Shown in pieces: positions 26,123 through 35,033 of a DNA stretch of 64,000 nucleotides. Numbering within the stretch: position 1 is the first letter of the stretch; the number at the start of each line of letters is the position of its first letter. Position numbers and translations under genes: made by a program. The stretch comes from Synechococcus sp. WH 8016 (lineage in GTDB: Bacteria > Cyanobacteriota > Cyanobacteriia > PCC-6307 > Cyanobiaceae): assembly GCF_000230675.1 (NCBI RefSeq), contig NZ_AGIK01000001.1:372001-436000 (forward strand), read 5' to 3'. The notes below the pieces were generated by a model. That model ran no database searches. It was not told the DNA's origin and worked only from the letters and a program-made list of their open reading frames with translations.

Positions 26123-27529
26123 CTAGCTGAGCGAGTCAAGAAATTGTTGTGCCTTGGTGTAATGCGTTTCCATGACCTCAGGCGCCATGCGATCAAGATT
26201 TCGAGCCATCATCGCCAGGCGGGGTTGAGATCGGAAAAATTCTCCGTGGCGGTGAATGAAACTCCAAAACAAGCCGTCCCAAATGCCGCACCAATCTCCA
26301 GGTTTGTAGTCAGACATTTTGCGCACATAATTTGATCCAGATAAATAAGGCTTACTCGTAAAGATTCCTCCGTCAGCAAATTGACTCATTCCATAGACAT
26401 TGGGGACCATCACCCAATCGTAGGCATCCACGAATAGTTCCATGAACCAGGTGTAGATACGGGTGGGGTGAAAGCCGCAAAGAAGCATCATATTTCCAAG
26501 CAACATTAAGCGCTCAATATGATGACAATAGCCCGTGTCTATCGCGCGTTTGATAGCATCATCAATCGGAGGGATTCCTGTTGTTCCTTGATAGAAAGCA
26601 TCGGGAATAGGGCGATCTTCAAAATTCCAAAAATTGCTATTGCGCATCGTGACTCCATGGCGCAAGTACATGGCAGCCATGAATTCACGCCAACCAATGA
26701 TCTGTCTCAGAAAACCTTCAAGAGAATTCAGGGGGATCTCAACGCTGTCTGCGGCCTCCAGGGTTCTATTCAAAACCTGTTGGGGCGTGAGCAGTCCGAG
26801 GTTGAGCATCGGCGTCAGCACGCTATGCCACATCACGCGGTGATGGGAGCTGATGGCATCTTCATAGGTGCCAAAACCAGCCAATCTTTGTTCCAGAAAG
26901 GTGTCTAACCAATGTTCTGCTGATAAGTGATCAACGGGCAAATCAATCGATGGTGCCTCAGGAACTGTGATTCCCTTGGGAAGTTTTTTACGGTTGTCCG
27001 CGTCATAACTCCAACGTCCACCCACAGGAGCTCCTTGATCATCGATCAAGACCCCTAAGCGCTTGCGCTGCATTTGATAGAAGTTGGCCATCATTGGCTT
27101 GCGTCGACCATTGAAATGGTCATCCATCACTTCGGTTGGCGTAAGCAACATCGGAGTGGGCAGAATTTCTAAGACACAACCACGTTGTTGCAGCGTGTTT
27201 CTGACTCTTTTGGTTAAAAGATCATCGATTGGATCAGCGAGGTAAAACGTTTGGTAGCCAGAGTCGATCAGTTCGCTCAGAAGATCTGACGTCTGTTGCT
27301 GGGCATTGGGCGTCAGCGTGATGAGGCGATGGCCTTGGGATTCCAGACGCCTTTGGTAGGCCAGCATCGATTGTTGATGCAACTGGCGCTTGCGGGGATG
27401 GATCGAGAGTGGCCATTGAGGATCACCACCGAGAATTAAGCCGTCAGCAATCAGGGCAATGCTTCTGTTGGCACGAATCCCCGGATGGTGCGCGAACAGC
27501 TGATGGGGAAAAACAAGGGTGATTTCCAT
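26123..27529 (-). CDS. cryptochrome/photolyase-related protein (FeS-BCP type without expected cluster cysteines)
   Basis: 468-residue relative of the bacterial cryptochrome / (6-4) photolyase group (COG3046-like), which bind FAD. The N-terminal half is Rossmann-like (ITLVFPHQLFAHHPGI) and the C-terminal helical FAD domain shows the group pattern: RQIIGWREFMAAMY, NVYGMSQFADGG, KPYLSGSNYVRKMSDY. In relatives I know, the region after MSDY carries CxxC and a further Cys that bind a [4Fe-4S] cluster; here it reads KPGDWCGIWDGLFW, with one Cys only (near residue 411). A photolyase-like light-driven repair role is inferred; binding of FAD and repair activity are untested. It lies in one run with hemJ and, upstream, a secreted protein and uvrC, another DNA repair gene. 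Confidence 0.85.
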   Translation of the reverse strand: MEITLVFPHQLFAHHPGIRANRSIALIADGLILGGDPQWPLSIHPRKRQLHQQSMLAYQRRLESQGHRLITLTPNAQQQTSDLLSELIDSGYQTFYLADPIDDLLTKRVRNTLQQRGCVLEILPTPMLLTPTEVMDDHFNGRRKPMMANFYQMQRKRLGVLIDDQGAPVGGRWSYDADNRKKLPKGITVPEAPSIDLPVDHLSAEHWLDTFLEQRLAGFGTYEDAISSHHRVMWHSVLTPMLNLGLLTPQQVLNRTLEAADSVEIPLNSLEGFLRQIIGWREFMAAMYLRHGVTMRNSNFWNFEDRPIPDAFYQGTTGIPPIDDAIKRAIDTGYCHHIERLMLLGNMMLLCGFHPTRIYTWFMELFVDAYDWVMVPNVYGMSQFADGGIFTSKPYLSGSNYVRKMSDYKPGDWCGIWDGLFWSFIHRHGEFFRSQPRLAMMARNLDRMAPEVMETHYTKAQQFLDSLS

Positions 27530-27535
27530 AGCGTC

Positions 27536-27850
27536 TTAACCGGCCTCGCCCGCGAGGCGACAGGCACGCCGTCCAAGAGCTGTGGCGGGGATGCGATCCA
27601 CCAGTCCGCCTCGTGGGCTGAGCTGTTGGTTGCGGCAGTCCATCACCACGCGCTCTCGATGCCCTTGTTGATCTTCCAGTCGCATGCGCAATTGCCAATG
27701 ATTTTTGGCGCTGCGGGTGATCTCATCGGCGCACACCACTCCTGTACACAGGCCGGGTGCGGCGAAGGCTCGAACGGGAGTTAGCAGCGTGAGAGCGACC
27801 CCGATCACAACGATGAAGATCAGGTTTGTGGCTTGAAAGCAGCGCTTCAT
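27536..27850 (-). CDS. small secreted hypothetical protein
   Basis: 104 residues with a clear signal peptide: MKRCF, a hydrophobic stretch [20 protein letters not shown] and cleavage after AFA (about residue 30). The mature part has four Cys ([22 protein letters not shown]), likely two disulfides, and is basic. No family recognised. The start ATG overlaps the uvrC stop (ATGA, 4 bases), and the end lies 6 bases from the photolyase-like gene, so it is probably co-translated in that leftward group. Confidence 0.72.
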   Translation of the reverse strand: MKRCFQATNLIFIVVIGVALTLLTPVRAFAAPGLCTGVVCADEITRSAKNHWQLRMRLEDQQGHRERVVMDCRNQQLSPRGGLVDRIPATALGRRACRLAGEAG

Positions 27851-29802
27851 GCCGTGTCCTCGCCTGCCATCACCACGTTGTCCTCTTCAGCTTCCTGAGG
27901 ATGAAAATAGGCGCGAATCTGCTTGGCCAGCGAGAGCCCTACCCCGGGGGCTTGATGGAGCTGATCCACGCTGGCGAGTTGAATGGCGTCAATCGATTGA
28001 AAGTGGGCGAGAAGATCTCGCACGCGTTTGGGGCCCAGCCCGGGGATGTCAGACAGGCGTGAGCGTTTCATTCGCTGCCCTCTCTGCTGCCGATGGAAGG
28101 TCACGGCAAAGCGATGCGCCTCGTCGCGTAAGCGTCGCAGCAAGGCCACTCCAAGTTGGTCGGGCTCGCTTTCAAGGGGCTGCTTGGCTTCCGGGAGGAA
28201 AATCTCTTCCCGTTGTTTGGCCAGGGAACACACCACAAGATCCTCATGCAAATCCAACTCGCGCAAGGCTTCCATCACGGCGGATAGCTGACCCTTGCCC
28301 CCGTCAATCATCACGACATCTGGCCAGTCATGGAGTCCATCCATGTTCAGGCTGCTGCTGGATTGGCGCCTGATTTCAGACAGGTCAGCTCCTTCAGCTT
28401 TCACGCGGGCCCATTTGCGAAAGCGCCTGCGCATGATTTCTGCCATGGCCATGAAGTCATCGCTGTGACCGGCCTGAATGCTGCTGCTTTGGATTTTGTA
28501 GCGGCGGTAATGCTGCTTGGCAGGAAGCCCGTCGATGAAGACCACCTGTGAGGCAACGGCATCACTGCCCTGAATATGACTGATGTCATAGCCCTCGATT
28601 CGTCGTGGAGGTGTGGTTAATTCAAGAAGTTGAGCCAGATCTTCCGTTGCCAAGGCTTGCTGTTCCTGGCTTTGGCGAGCCCGGCCTAATTCAAATTCAG
28701 CGTTTCGCATCACTAAATCAATCAGATCTGCCTTTTGGCGTCTTTGAGGATGCAACACCTGAACTTTGCGCTCTCTTTGTTCGCTTAACCAGTCGGCAAT
28801 CAAGGACTGTTGCGGAAGCTGATGCTGCACTAAAACTTCCGGAGGTATTTCAACGGCGTCGACCTGGCTGTAGTGCTCTTCAATGACCCTCTGAAGGATT
28901 AATCCCGACCCTAGGTCTGTTGCATCTGCTGCAAAACCAAGACGACCAACCAGTTTTCCAGCACGCATTTGAAACAATTGAATCGCTGCAAAATGATCAT
29001 CTTGGGCAACGGCAAGCACATCTCTGCTCACGGATGCATCCGGTAAGCTCATTTTTTGATCCGCAGTTAACTGATCAATTCCTTGAAGTTGATCGCGTAT
29101 TCTGGCAGCAGATTCAAAATCAAGCCTCTCGGCATAGCGTTCCATCTGCTGATTAAGGAGTTGCCGAAGTTCGTCGCTTCGACCTTGGAAGACCATCGCA
29201 ACTTTGCGTAAAATTTTGTGATAATCTTCAGAACTTACCTTCTCTTGACACACTCCTGGGCAACGGCCAATCGAATAATTAAGGCAGGTGCGATTTGGAT
29301 AAAGAGGACGTGGTCGTTGGCGTAGGGGAAACACTCGTTTGACGAGAAAGAGGGTTCTTCTGAGTAAGCCCACATCCACATAGGGTCCGTAAAAACGATC
29401 AAGAGGGCTGCGAAATCTCCGACGTCGGGTAATAAAAATGCGAGGGTATGGTTCGCTCCACGTAATGCACAGATAGGGATATTTTTTATCGTCCTTCAGC
29501 AGCACATTGAAATGCGGTTGCTGGTTTTTGATGAGATTGGATTCCAGCGCGAGCGCTTCCGCCTCGCTGTCCGTGACGATGAACTCGATTTCGCAGATCT
29601 GCCGCACCATCAAGCGGATGCGTGGGCTCAGGTCATGGCTGCTGCGAAAGTAACTACGCACCCTGCTACGCAAGGTTTTTGATTTTCCGACGTACAGCAA
29701 GCGATCGTCGGCATCGCGCATGAGATAGCAGCCCGGCTCAGGGGGGATCTCTTTCAGGCGCTGTTCCAGGCGCTCCGGTTGCTCAAGCAAAGGACGCTGC
29801 AT
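27847..29802 (-). CDS. uvrC: excinuclease ABC subunit C
   Basis: Makes the two incisions of nucleotide excision repair. 651 residues with the whole family plan: GIY-YIG nuclease (about 18-95, [20 protein letters not shown] then [13 protein letters not shown]), UVR coiled coil (about 205-240), RNase H-like endonuclease domain (about 390-550, [20 protein letters not shown], and [15 protein letters not shown]), and C-terminal helix-hairpin-helix motifs ([19 protein letters not shown], then [16 protein letters not shown]). The start ATG at 29802 fits. It is followed by a small secreted protein with a 4-base overlap. Confidence 0.97.
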   Translation of the reverse strand: MQRPLLEQPERLEQRLKEIPPEPGCYLMRDADDRLLYVGKSKTLRSRVRSYFRSSHDLSPRIRLMVRQICEIEFIVTDSEAEALALESNLIKNQQPHFNVLLKDDKKYPYLCITWSEPYPRIFITRRRRFRSPLDRFYGPYVDVGLLRRTLFLVKRVFPLRQRPRPLYPNRTCLNYSIGRCPGVCQEKVSSEDYHKILRKVAMVFQGRSDELRQLLNQQMERYAERLDFESAARIRDQLQGIDQLTADQKMSLPDASVSRDVLAVAQDDHFAAIQLFQMRAGKLVGRLGFAADATDLGSGLILQRVIEEHYSQVDAVEIPPEVLVQHQLPQQSLIADWLSEQRERKVQVLHPQRRQKADLIDLVMRNAEFELGRARQSQEQQALATEDLAQLLELTTPPRRIEGYDISHIQGSDAVASQVVFIDGLPAKQHYRRYKIQSSSIQAGHSDDFMAMAEIMRRRFRKWARVKAEGADLSEIRRQSSSSLNMDGLHDWPDVVMIDGGKGQLSAVMEALRELDLHEDLVVCSLAKQREEIFLPEAKQPLESEPDQLGVALLRRLRDEAHRFAVTFHRQQRGQRMKRSRLSDIPGLGPKRVRDLLAHFQSIDAIQLASVDQLHQAPGVGLSLAKQIRAYFHPQEAEEDNVVMAGEDTA

Positions 29803-29857
29803 GCATCGAATCTAGAGACCCTGCGCTGCATAGGATCCGATCAGTCCTGTATGGCTG

Positions 29858-30340
29858 ATGCGCGCTCTCTACCCGGGCAGTTTTGATCCTCTCACCCTTG
29901 GACATCTCGATTTAATCGAGCGTGGCTGTTCTCTGTTCGGGGAAGTGGTGGTTGCTGTTCTCCAGAACCCAGGGAAATCCCCTGCTTTCAGCCTTGATCA
30001 ACGGCTGGAGCAAATCACCCAGGCCACCTCCCATCTGCAAGGGGTCACGGTGACCAGCTTTAACGGCCTGACGGTGACCTGCGCTCGCGAACATGGTGCC
30101 CAGTTGATTTTGCGCGGCTTACGCGCGATGAGCGACTTCGAATATGAGCTTCAGATCGCTCATACGAACCGATCTTTGGATTCTGAATTTGAGACCATTT
30201 TCCTCAGTACGGCAGCCCACTACAGCTTTTTGAGTAGTTCGGTTGTGAAGGAAGTGGCCCGTTTTGGAGGTCGTGTTGAACACATGGTTCCAGCGGTGGT
30301 GGCGGAGGACCTCAAGAGGTTCTTTAATTCGGCTTTATAA
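29858..30340 (+). CDS. coaD: phosphopantetheine adenylyltransferase
   Basis: Converts 4'-phosphopantetheine and ATP to dephospho-CoA, the next-to-last step of coenzyme A synthesis. 160 residues with all family motifs: [19 protein letters not shown] (nucleotidyl-transferase TxGH), [16 protein letters not shown], and [15 protein letters not shown]. Start ATG at 29858, 55 bases from the divergent uvrC start. The DivIVA-like gene follows after 10 bases and is probably co-transcribed. Confidence 0.97.
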   Translation: MRALYPGSFDPLTLGHLDLIERGCSLFGEVVVAVLQNPGKSPAFSLDQRLEQITQATSHLQGVTVTSFNGLTVTCAREHGAQLILRGLRAMSDFEYELQIAHTNRSLDSEFETIFLSTAAHYSFLSSSVVKEVARFGGRVEHMVPAVVAEDLKRFFNSAL

Positions 30341-30350
30341 GTCAGTTTCG

Positions 30351-31301
30351 ATGAGCGAGATCCAGTTCTCCGTGCTCGATCAGCTCGACCAGCTCGAGGA
30401 AATTGTTCTTGAAGGTAGCCGCATTCCTTTTAGTGGTGGAAGGCTGGTGAATGAGCAAGACGCCGTCGAGCTGATGGATGGCGTTAGGGCGTCGCTGCCT
30501 GGGCAGATTGCCCAGGCTGATCAGTTGCTGCAAAAGAAGGACGAATTCATTACCTCGGCACGCAATCAGGCCGACGAAATTGTTCAAAAAGCCCAGCTTC
30601 AACGTGAACAGCTCGTCAGTGCGGCTGCGGTTAGGCAGGAAGCGGAACGCCAGGTGAATGAGATGCGGGATCAGGTTCGCCAGCAGTGCGAACAGTTACT
30701 CCAGAGCTCTCGCCAGCAGGCCGCTCAAATGGAGCACGAGATGCAATCCAAGCAGGTCCAGTTGGAGCAGCAATTTGCCACCCGTCGGCAACAGTTGGAG
30801 CAGGAGGCTCTGCAACGTCGTCAACAACTCGATCAGGAAGCGCTCGAGCTCAAACGCCAATTGGCCGAGCACCACGAACGCAGCCGCCAGCAGTCCGCTC
30901 AGGAGCTAGAGCAGATTCGCAATGAAGGGGTCAAGCTCCAGAAGGAGGCCCAAACGGAAGCTGAGCGCATTCACAACGATGCTCTTCAGTTCCGCCAGCA
31001 GACCCAACAACAGTGTGAATCGTTGATTCAGCGCACACGTCATGACGCTGCATCTGTCCAGGACGGAGCGAACCGCTACGCGGAGCAAACGCTGGGAGAA
31101 CTCGAGCAACGACTCAAGGAGATGGCCCAGGTGGTTTTGGCTGGTCGCCAAGAGCTCGTGAAAATTCAGATGATCCGTCCCGATAGCTCTGCGCCTGAGA
31201 CCGAAAGTTCCGACACGCCAACCCGTCAGGGGAAAGCGGTCTCGATGAACAAGGCGCGTCGTGCCGCCTCCCGGCTCAGATCGATGAAGGGCACGGGCTG
31301 A
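30351..31301 (+). CDS. DivIVA/Cdv3-like coiled-coil protein
   Basis: 316 residues: a short globular start (SVLDQLDQLEEIVLEGSRIP, then FSGGRLVNEQDAVELMDGVR) and a very long Gln/Glu/Arg-rich coiled coil (about 60-275), with a basic end (KARRAASRLRSMKGTG). Cyanobacterial proteins of this shape (the Cdv3 type) take part in placing the division site, and the N-terminal part resembles them. The role here is inferred. The reading starts at ATG 30351, 10 bases after coaD; the open frame before it lies inside coaD. The last 26 bases overlap the PBP4-like gene. Confidence 0.75.
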   Translation: MSEIQFSVLDQLDQLEEIVLEGSRIPFSGGRLVNEQDAVELMDGVRASLPGQIAQADQLLQKKDEFITSARNQADEIVQKAQLQREQLVSAAAVRQEAERQVNEMRDQVRQQCEQLLQSSRQQAAQMEHEMQSKQVQLEQQFATRRQQLEQEALQRRQQLDQEALELKRQLAEHHERSRQQSAQELEQIRNEGVKLQKEAQTEAERIHNDALQFRQQTQQQCESLIQRTRHDAASVQDGANRYAEQTLGELEQRLKEMAQVVLAGRQELVKIQMIRPDSSAPETESSDTPTRQGKAVSMNKARRAASRLRSMKGTG

Positions 31302-32550
31302 GGCTGTAGACGGTTCTTAAAATTTGGCCGATCGTTGCGTTCGGTCGGCTTGCACCATTCGAAATCATGCTCACGTATCGCGGACCGTCCGCGGTTTGGA
31401 GAATGCCAGAAATTGAGCGCACACCGCTGATGGTGCCAGTTTTTCCCCAAAACTTGCCTTGAATGGGCGAGCCGATGAAGTAATTGCGCAGCGTCCCTCG
31501 CTGTCCAGCAATCGCCATGGACGCTTGGTAGTAGGAAGCGTAGGGATGTTGATCCATCCGCATTAATAACGCAGCGATGGTCTGACTGGATACGCGGTTG
31601 TTGCGCGACAGTCCACTGCCATCGGCAACCCTGAGTCCCTGCACAGGGATTCCTTGTTGTTGCATCCAGCGGTGCGCGGCCGCTGAGGCCGCTCTCACGT
31701 CCCATTGGTCGGCTGCTTGTCGGAGCAGCACTTCAGCTGTGAAGTTATGACTTTCCGTGTTGGCAAGGCTGAGCAGAGCGTGCATCGGAGCAGAGGTTTC
31801 CTCATGCAGCACGATCTGATCGTCGCTTTGTTGTGGTTGATCGGTGTTGCGGATCGGTCGCGCTTGTTGAACCTGAACGCTTCCACCGCGACGCTTCACC
31901 TCTTTCTTGAACAGGGTTTCTAGGCGTCGATAGGGATCGCTCACGGCCCCTCCCAGGGCGTTGCTGGTAAGGGCCAACCGCGTAATCGGCGCTCCATAGG
32001 CATAGGCGCGATCTGCAGGGTGCCAATCGTTCGGCCACCAGTTCTGACGGGGTTCTTCTCGCACCATCAAGTTCACGGGCCCGGTGGTGGTTCCCCGCGC
32101 TCCTCCCTGGCCCATGGCTGCCATGGCAAACCGCTGTAGACCTGCAATTCCAAGATCAGGATCCCCTTGACCTTTGAGTTCAAGGGTGCCGTCGGCACGT
32201 TGGACGAGTTGCGTACGCAGGCGGAAATCAGGACCCAACTGGTCGAGAGCGAAGGCTGTACTGATCAGCTTTTGATTGGAGGCTGGAATGCGCGCCATCG
32301 CGCCATTCACGTCACCCAGCAGATCTCCATTGCTGTTGACCACTGACACGCTCCATGCCCTGGCAACGGGGGCTAGCAAGCGATTCAAGGCTTGCTGCAG
32401 AGGAACACAGGAGCGCCCCTGTTGTTGAAGATCGGGAAGAGGCTGGTCAGAGGGTGGTGCGGGAAGGGTCAGCAGGGCAGGCTCGGCCCGACCAGGCATC
32501 GACGCTGTTGTGGTCGCCGCCAGCGTGAGGAAAAGGAGAGCTGCTTTCAT
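31276..32550 (-). CDS. D-alanyl-D-alanine carboxypeptidase/endopeptidase, PBP4 (S13) type
   Basis: Penicillin-binding serine peptidase that trims or cuts peptidoglycan stem peptides in the periplasm. Signal peptide: MKAALLFLTLAATTTASMPG, cut near residue 22. The three active-site boxes are S91-N-Q-K94 (in PASNQKLIS), the SxN-type box SGLSRNN near 315 and KTG near 370 (FWGKTGTISGV). 424 residues, normal for the S13 family. The gene overlaps the downstream DUF4330 start region by 4 bases and the DivIVA-like gene end by 26. Confidence 0.92.
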   Translation of the reverse strand: MKAALLFLTLAATTTASMPGRAEPALLTLPAPPSDQPLPDLQQQGRSCVPLQQALNRLLAPVARAWSVSVVNSNGDLLGDVNGAMARIPASNQKLISTAFALDQLGPDFRLRTQLVQRADGTLELKGQGDPDLGIAGLQRFAMAAMGQGGARGTTTGPVNLMVREEPRQNWWPNDWHPADRAYAYGAPITRLALTSNALGGAVSDPYRRLETLFKKEVKRRGGSVQVQQARPIRNTDQPQQSDDQIVLHEETSAPMHALLSLANTESHNFTAEVLLRQAADQWDVRAASAAAHRWMQQQGIPVQGLRVADGSGLSRNNRVSSQTIAALLMRMDQHPYASYYQASMAIAGQRGTLRNYFIGSPIQGKFWGKTGTISGVRSISGILQTADGPRYVSMISNGASRPNATIGQILRTVYSLSPCPSSI

Positions 32551-33068
32551 TGCACCTTGACACCGCTAACGGTCCCATTCAGGCGGTAAAGCGCACCTTC
32601 CAGTTCTACGGGTGTGCCGACTTTCAACTTGGTACCAGCAAGAACCACGCCAGATTTCGAGACGGTTGCATCGCCTTCCAACACAAAGCGAGCATTCAGA
32701 TCGTTAATGCTTGCCCGGTTGGGATCGGGGGCTGTCACGACGGATCCATCGGGTTGTACCGCCACCAGGACGCGGTTGATGTCCTCAACGCGAATGAGCT
32801 TGACGCTTCCGGCGGGTTGATTGCGAATGATGATGCTGGTCCGTCCAGCCGCAAGAGCTTCCTGCACCAACGCTTCGGGTTCAGCTGCGCTCACACGACG
32901 CACGTCGACCATCACTTGCACGGGTTTGACCGACCCGTTGGCTTTGGCAAACGTGTTGGAGAGTTTTGGACTCCAAAGCACGCCGCCAACCGCCAAGAGT
33001 GCGATCAGTCCAGCGGTGGCATCCAGAGCTGGCACTCCGCGCAATCGGTCTTTTAAAGCCATTCCCAT
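32547..33068 (-). CDS. DUF4330-family membrane-anchored protein
   Basis: 173 residues from ATG at 33068 (an ATG two codons later and an open frame upstream are alternatives; the upstream part runs into the DUF1995 gene's end and shows no likeness). A single membrane segment ATAGLIALLAVGGVLW (about 15-30) anchors it, and the rest is periplasmic, with a beta-rich pattern (VMVDVRRVSA, VLVAVQPDGSVVTAP, GVVLAGTKLKVGTPVELEG). The family is of unknown function in cyanobacteria. It reads into the PBP4-type gene with a 4-base overlap, hinting at cell-envelope work. Confidence 0.8.
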   Translation of the reverse strand: MGMALKDRLRGVPALDATAGLIALLAVGGVLWSPKLSNTFAKANGSVKPVQVMVDVRRVSAAEPEALVQEALAAGRTSIIIRNQPAGSVKLIRVEDINRVLVAVQPDGSVVTAPDPNRASINDLNARFVLEGDATVSKSGVVLAGTKLKVGTPVELEGALYRLNGTVSGVKVQ

Positions 33069-33108
33069 TCCGATCACCTGGCCACAGTAAAAGCGATTTT
33101 TGGGAACA

Positions 33109-33810
33109 TCAACTACGCAGATCTTCGATGAAGCGGTCGACCGCTCCCAATTGACGTCCAAGACTGACATCCTCGCCGTTTAGCGCCATGGCAATCGCCT
33201 CGGCGTCTGGTTTTGAGGGCATGGTGGCTAGGAACCGATAGCCATCAGGATCCGCTTTAAACAGATGCCACATCTCCTGTTCGGTTTGCAGGAGTGCCCC
33301 TTCCGCGAGCGGCTCTAAGTGGAAGGCAGACCGCCAAATGGAGAGAAACCCTTTGCGTCTACCCCTGGCAACACTGCCAATGCCCACACCGGCGTCCTCA
33401 AGTTTTCCGTTGAGAAGAACGACTGTTCCCTCCCAGCCGTTGCAGATCTGTTCAACCAAGTCGTAATCACTTGGCTGCGGTCCAATGGCCAAGAGCAATC
33501 GGCCCTTGAGCTCGGGGTCGCTGGAGAGCATCAGATCCTTGAGGGCAAGGCAGTGCGACGCGAGCTCTGGGCTATCCCGTTGCGCTAGGGCTGCTGATCC
33601 CGCATCTGGCCAGCCCAACACCACGTCATGTCCTTCAGCCTGCAAGGCCTGCGCTAGCCGCAACGCTGGATTGAGGAGCCTGAGTCCTTCGAAGCGCCAG
33701 GTCACGGTCCAGCGACGTTGCTGACGATCGCTCAGAGCTTGCTTGAGGGAAGCGAGGGTCATCGCCTCGGCCTCGACAAGATCGGCAGGAAGGGTGACGG
33801 ACAAACTCAA
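33109..33810 (-). CDS. DUF1995-family protein
   Basis: 233 residues, soluble, no signal. Recognisable as the DUF1995 family of cyanobacteria and chloroplasts through the N-terminal LPADLVEAEAMTLASLKQAL, the WRFEGLRLLNPALRLAQAL segment, and the later GWEGTVVLLNGKLEDAGVGIG and RGRRKGFLSIWRSAFHLEPL. Plant members (e.g. adenylate-related and low-PSII-accumulation proteins) are linked to chloroplast function, but the reaction is unknown. It lies 41 bases upstream of the DUF4330 start. Confidence 0.85.
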   Translation of the reverse strand: MSLSVTLPADLVEAEAMTLASLKQALSDRQQRRWTVTWRFEGLRLLNPALRLAQALQAEGHDVVLGWPDAGSAALAQRDSPELASHCLALKDLMLSSDPELKGRLLLAIGPQPSDYDLVEQICNGWEGTVVLLNGKLEDAGVGIGSVARGRRKGFLSIWRSAFHLEPLAEGALLQTEQEMWHLFKADPDGYRFLATMPSKPDAEAIAMALNGEDVSLGRQLGAVDRFIEDLRS

Positions 33811-33845
33811 CTCGATGGATGGTGTGGGCGGAGAGTACCTAGACG

Positions 33846-35033
33846 TCAGACGCTTTGTTGGTTCATACGCGCGATGGCGTTTTGAATGCGATCGTTGATT
33901 TCAGGCAATGTTGCCGGGTCAATCCAATAGCCAAGACTGAGCCGAAGCCCCGACCGTCGCCATCGGGGATCCACGCCCATCGCTTCCAGGACGGGACTGT
34001 CACTCTCGCGACCGGAGGAACAGGCACTCCCACTACTCGCTGCGATTCCTTCGCGATCTAGGGCTCGTACCAAGGCACGACCCGACATGGGCTGGCCGTG
34101 GCGATCGGAGACCAGCACGGAGAGATGGTGCGGCAGCCGATCCGTGGGATGACCACTGACACGGATGGCATCGTTCTGGCGAAGCAAGGCAAGCAAGGCA
34201 TCGCGCACTGGAGCGATCCCGGATCCCGAGGTTTTGACTTGATTGGCCTGACAAGGAGCGATCTCACGGAATGCTGCTGCCATGCCCTGAGCGAGGACGG
34301 GGCATTCGGTCCCAGCGCGTAGCCCATTCTCTTGGTGACCTCCAGCCAACAGGGGCTGGATCCGTTCTGCGATCTCCGGTCTTAAGAGCAATAAACCGAT
34401 CCCCCTCGGACCTCCGCATTTGTGTGCTGAGGCCGTTAACAGATCAACTGGAAGCTCGTTCCAGTTCGGGCAACCCTGGCTCAGAACTTGGGTGGCATCG
34501 GTATGAAAGGGAATGTGTTTCGAACGACAAGCTTCACCCACGGCCTGGATCGGTTGAAGCGTTCCCACTTCACTCTGACCCCAGATCAAGGACACGATTT
34601 TGGTTGGAGGTTCGAGCAATCGCTCGAGATGTTTCATCTCGATCTGTCCATCGGCATCGACCGGCCATCGCTCCACCGTCCATCCGCTCTCAGCCAATTG
34701 CTGCGCTGCAGCTGCAACGGCCGGGTGTTCCACAGCAGAGATCACCAATCGTCCTGGTGATTCGGTTTTGGCCAGTCCAAGCAGGGCGAGATGGGCGGAC
34801 TCGGTGGCCCCGGAGCTGAACAGGATGTCTGACCGGTCCGCCCCCAGGCTCTCTCCAATGGAAAGGCGCGCCCGTTCCAGCGACTCAGCCGCATCACAGC
34901 CGATGCGATGCAGGCTCGAGGGATTGCCCCAGCTTTCCTGTTGCACCTTGCCCATGCAAGCGATCACGCTCTCTCTCAGGGGAGCTGTGGCACACCCATC
35001 CAGGTAAAAGTAGGGGCCTTCAGGGCCTGTCAT
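33846..35033 (-). CDS. cysteine desulfurase, NifS/IscS family
   Basis: PLP enzyme that releases sulfur from cysteine for Fe-S clusters and other uses. The Schiff-base lysine lies in SAHKCGGPRGIGLLLL near residue 204, and the active-site cysteine in GSACSSGRES near 334; YLDGCATAPLRESVIACM is the N-terminal pattern (normally YLDNAATTP). 395 residues. The first residue pattern GCATAP rather than NAATTP is a variation. It overlaps dapF by 14 bases, so the pair is likely co-transcribed. Confidence 0.92.
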   Translation of the reverse strand: MTGPEGPYFYLDGCATAPLRESVIACMGKVQQESWGNPSSLHRIGCDAAESLERARLSIGESLGADRSDILFSSGATESAHLALLGLAKTESPGRLVISAVEHPAVAAAAQQLAESGWTVERWPVDADGQIEMKHLERLLEPPTKIVSLIWGQSEVGTLQPIQAVGEACRSKHIPFHTDATQVLSQGCPNWNELPVDLLTASAHKCGGPRGIGLLLLRPEIAERIQPLLAGGHQENGLRAGTECPVLAQGMAAAFREIAPCQANQVKTSGSGIAPVRDALLALLRQNDAIRVSGHPTDRLPHHLSVLVSDRHGQPMSGRALVRALDREGIAASSGSACSSGRESDSPVLEAMGVDPRWRRSGLRLSLGYWIDPATLPEINDRIQNAIARMNQQSV

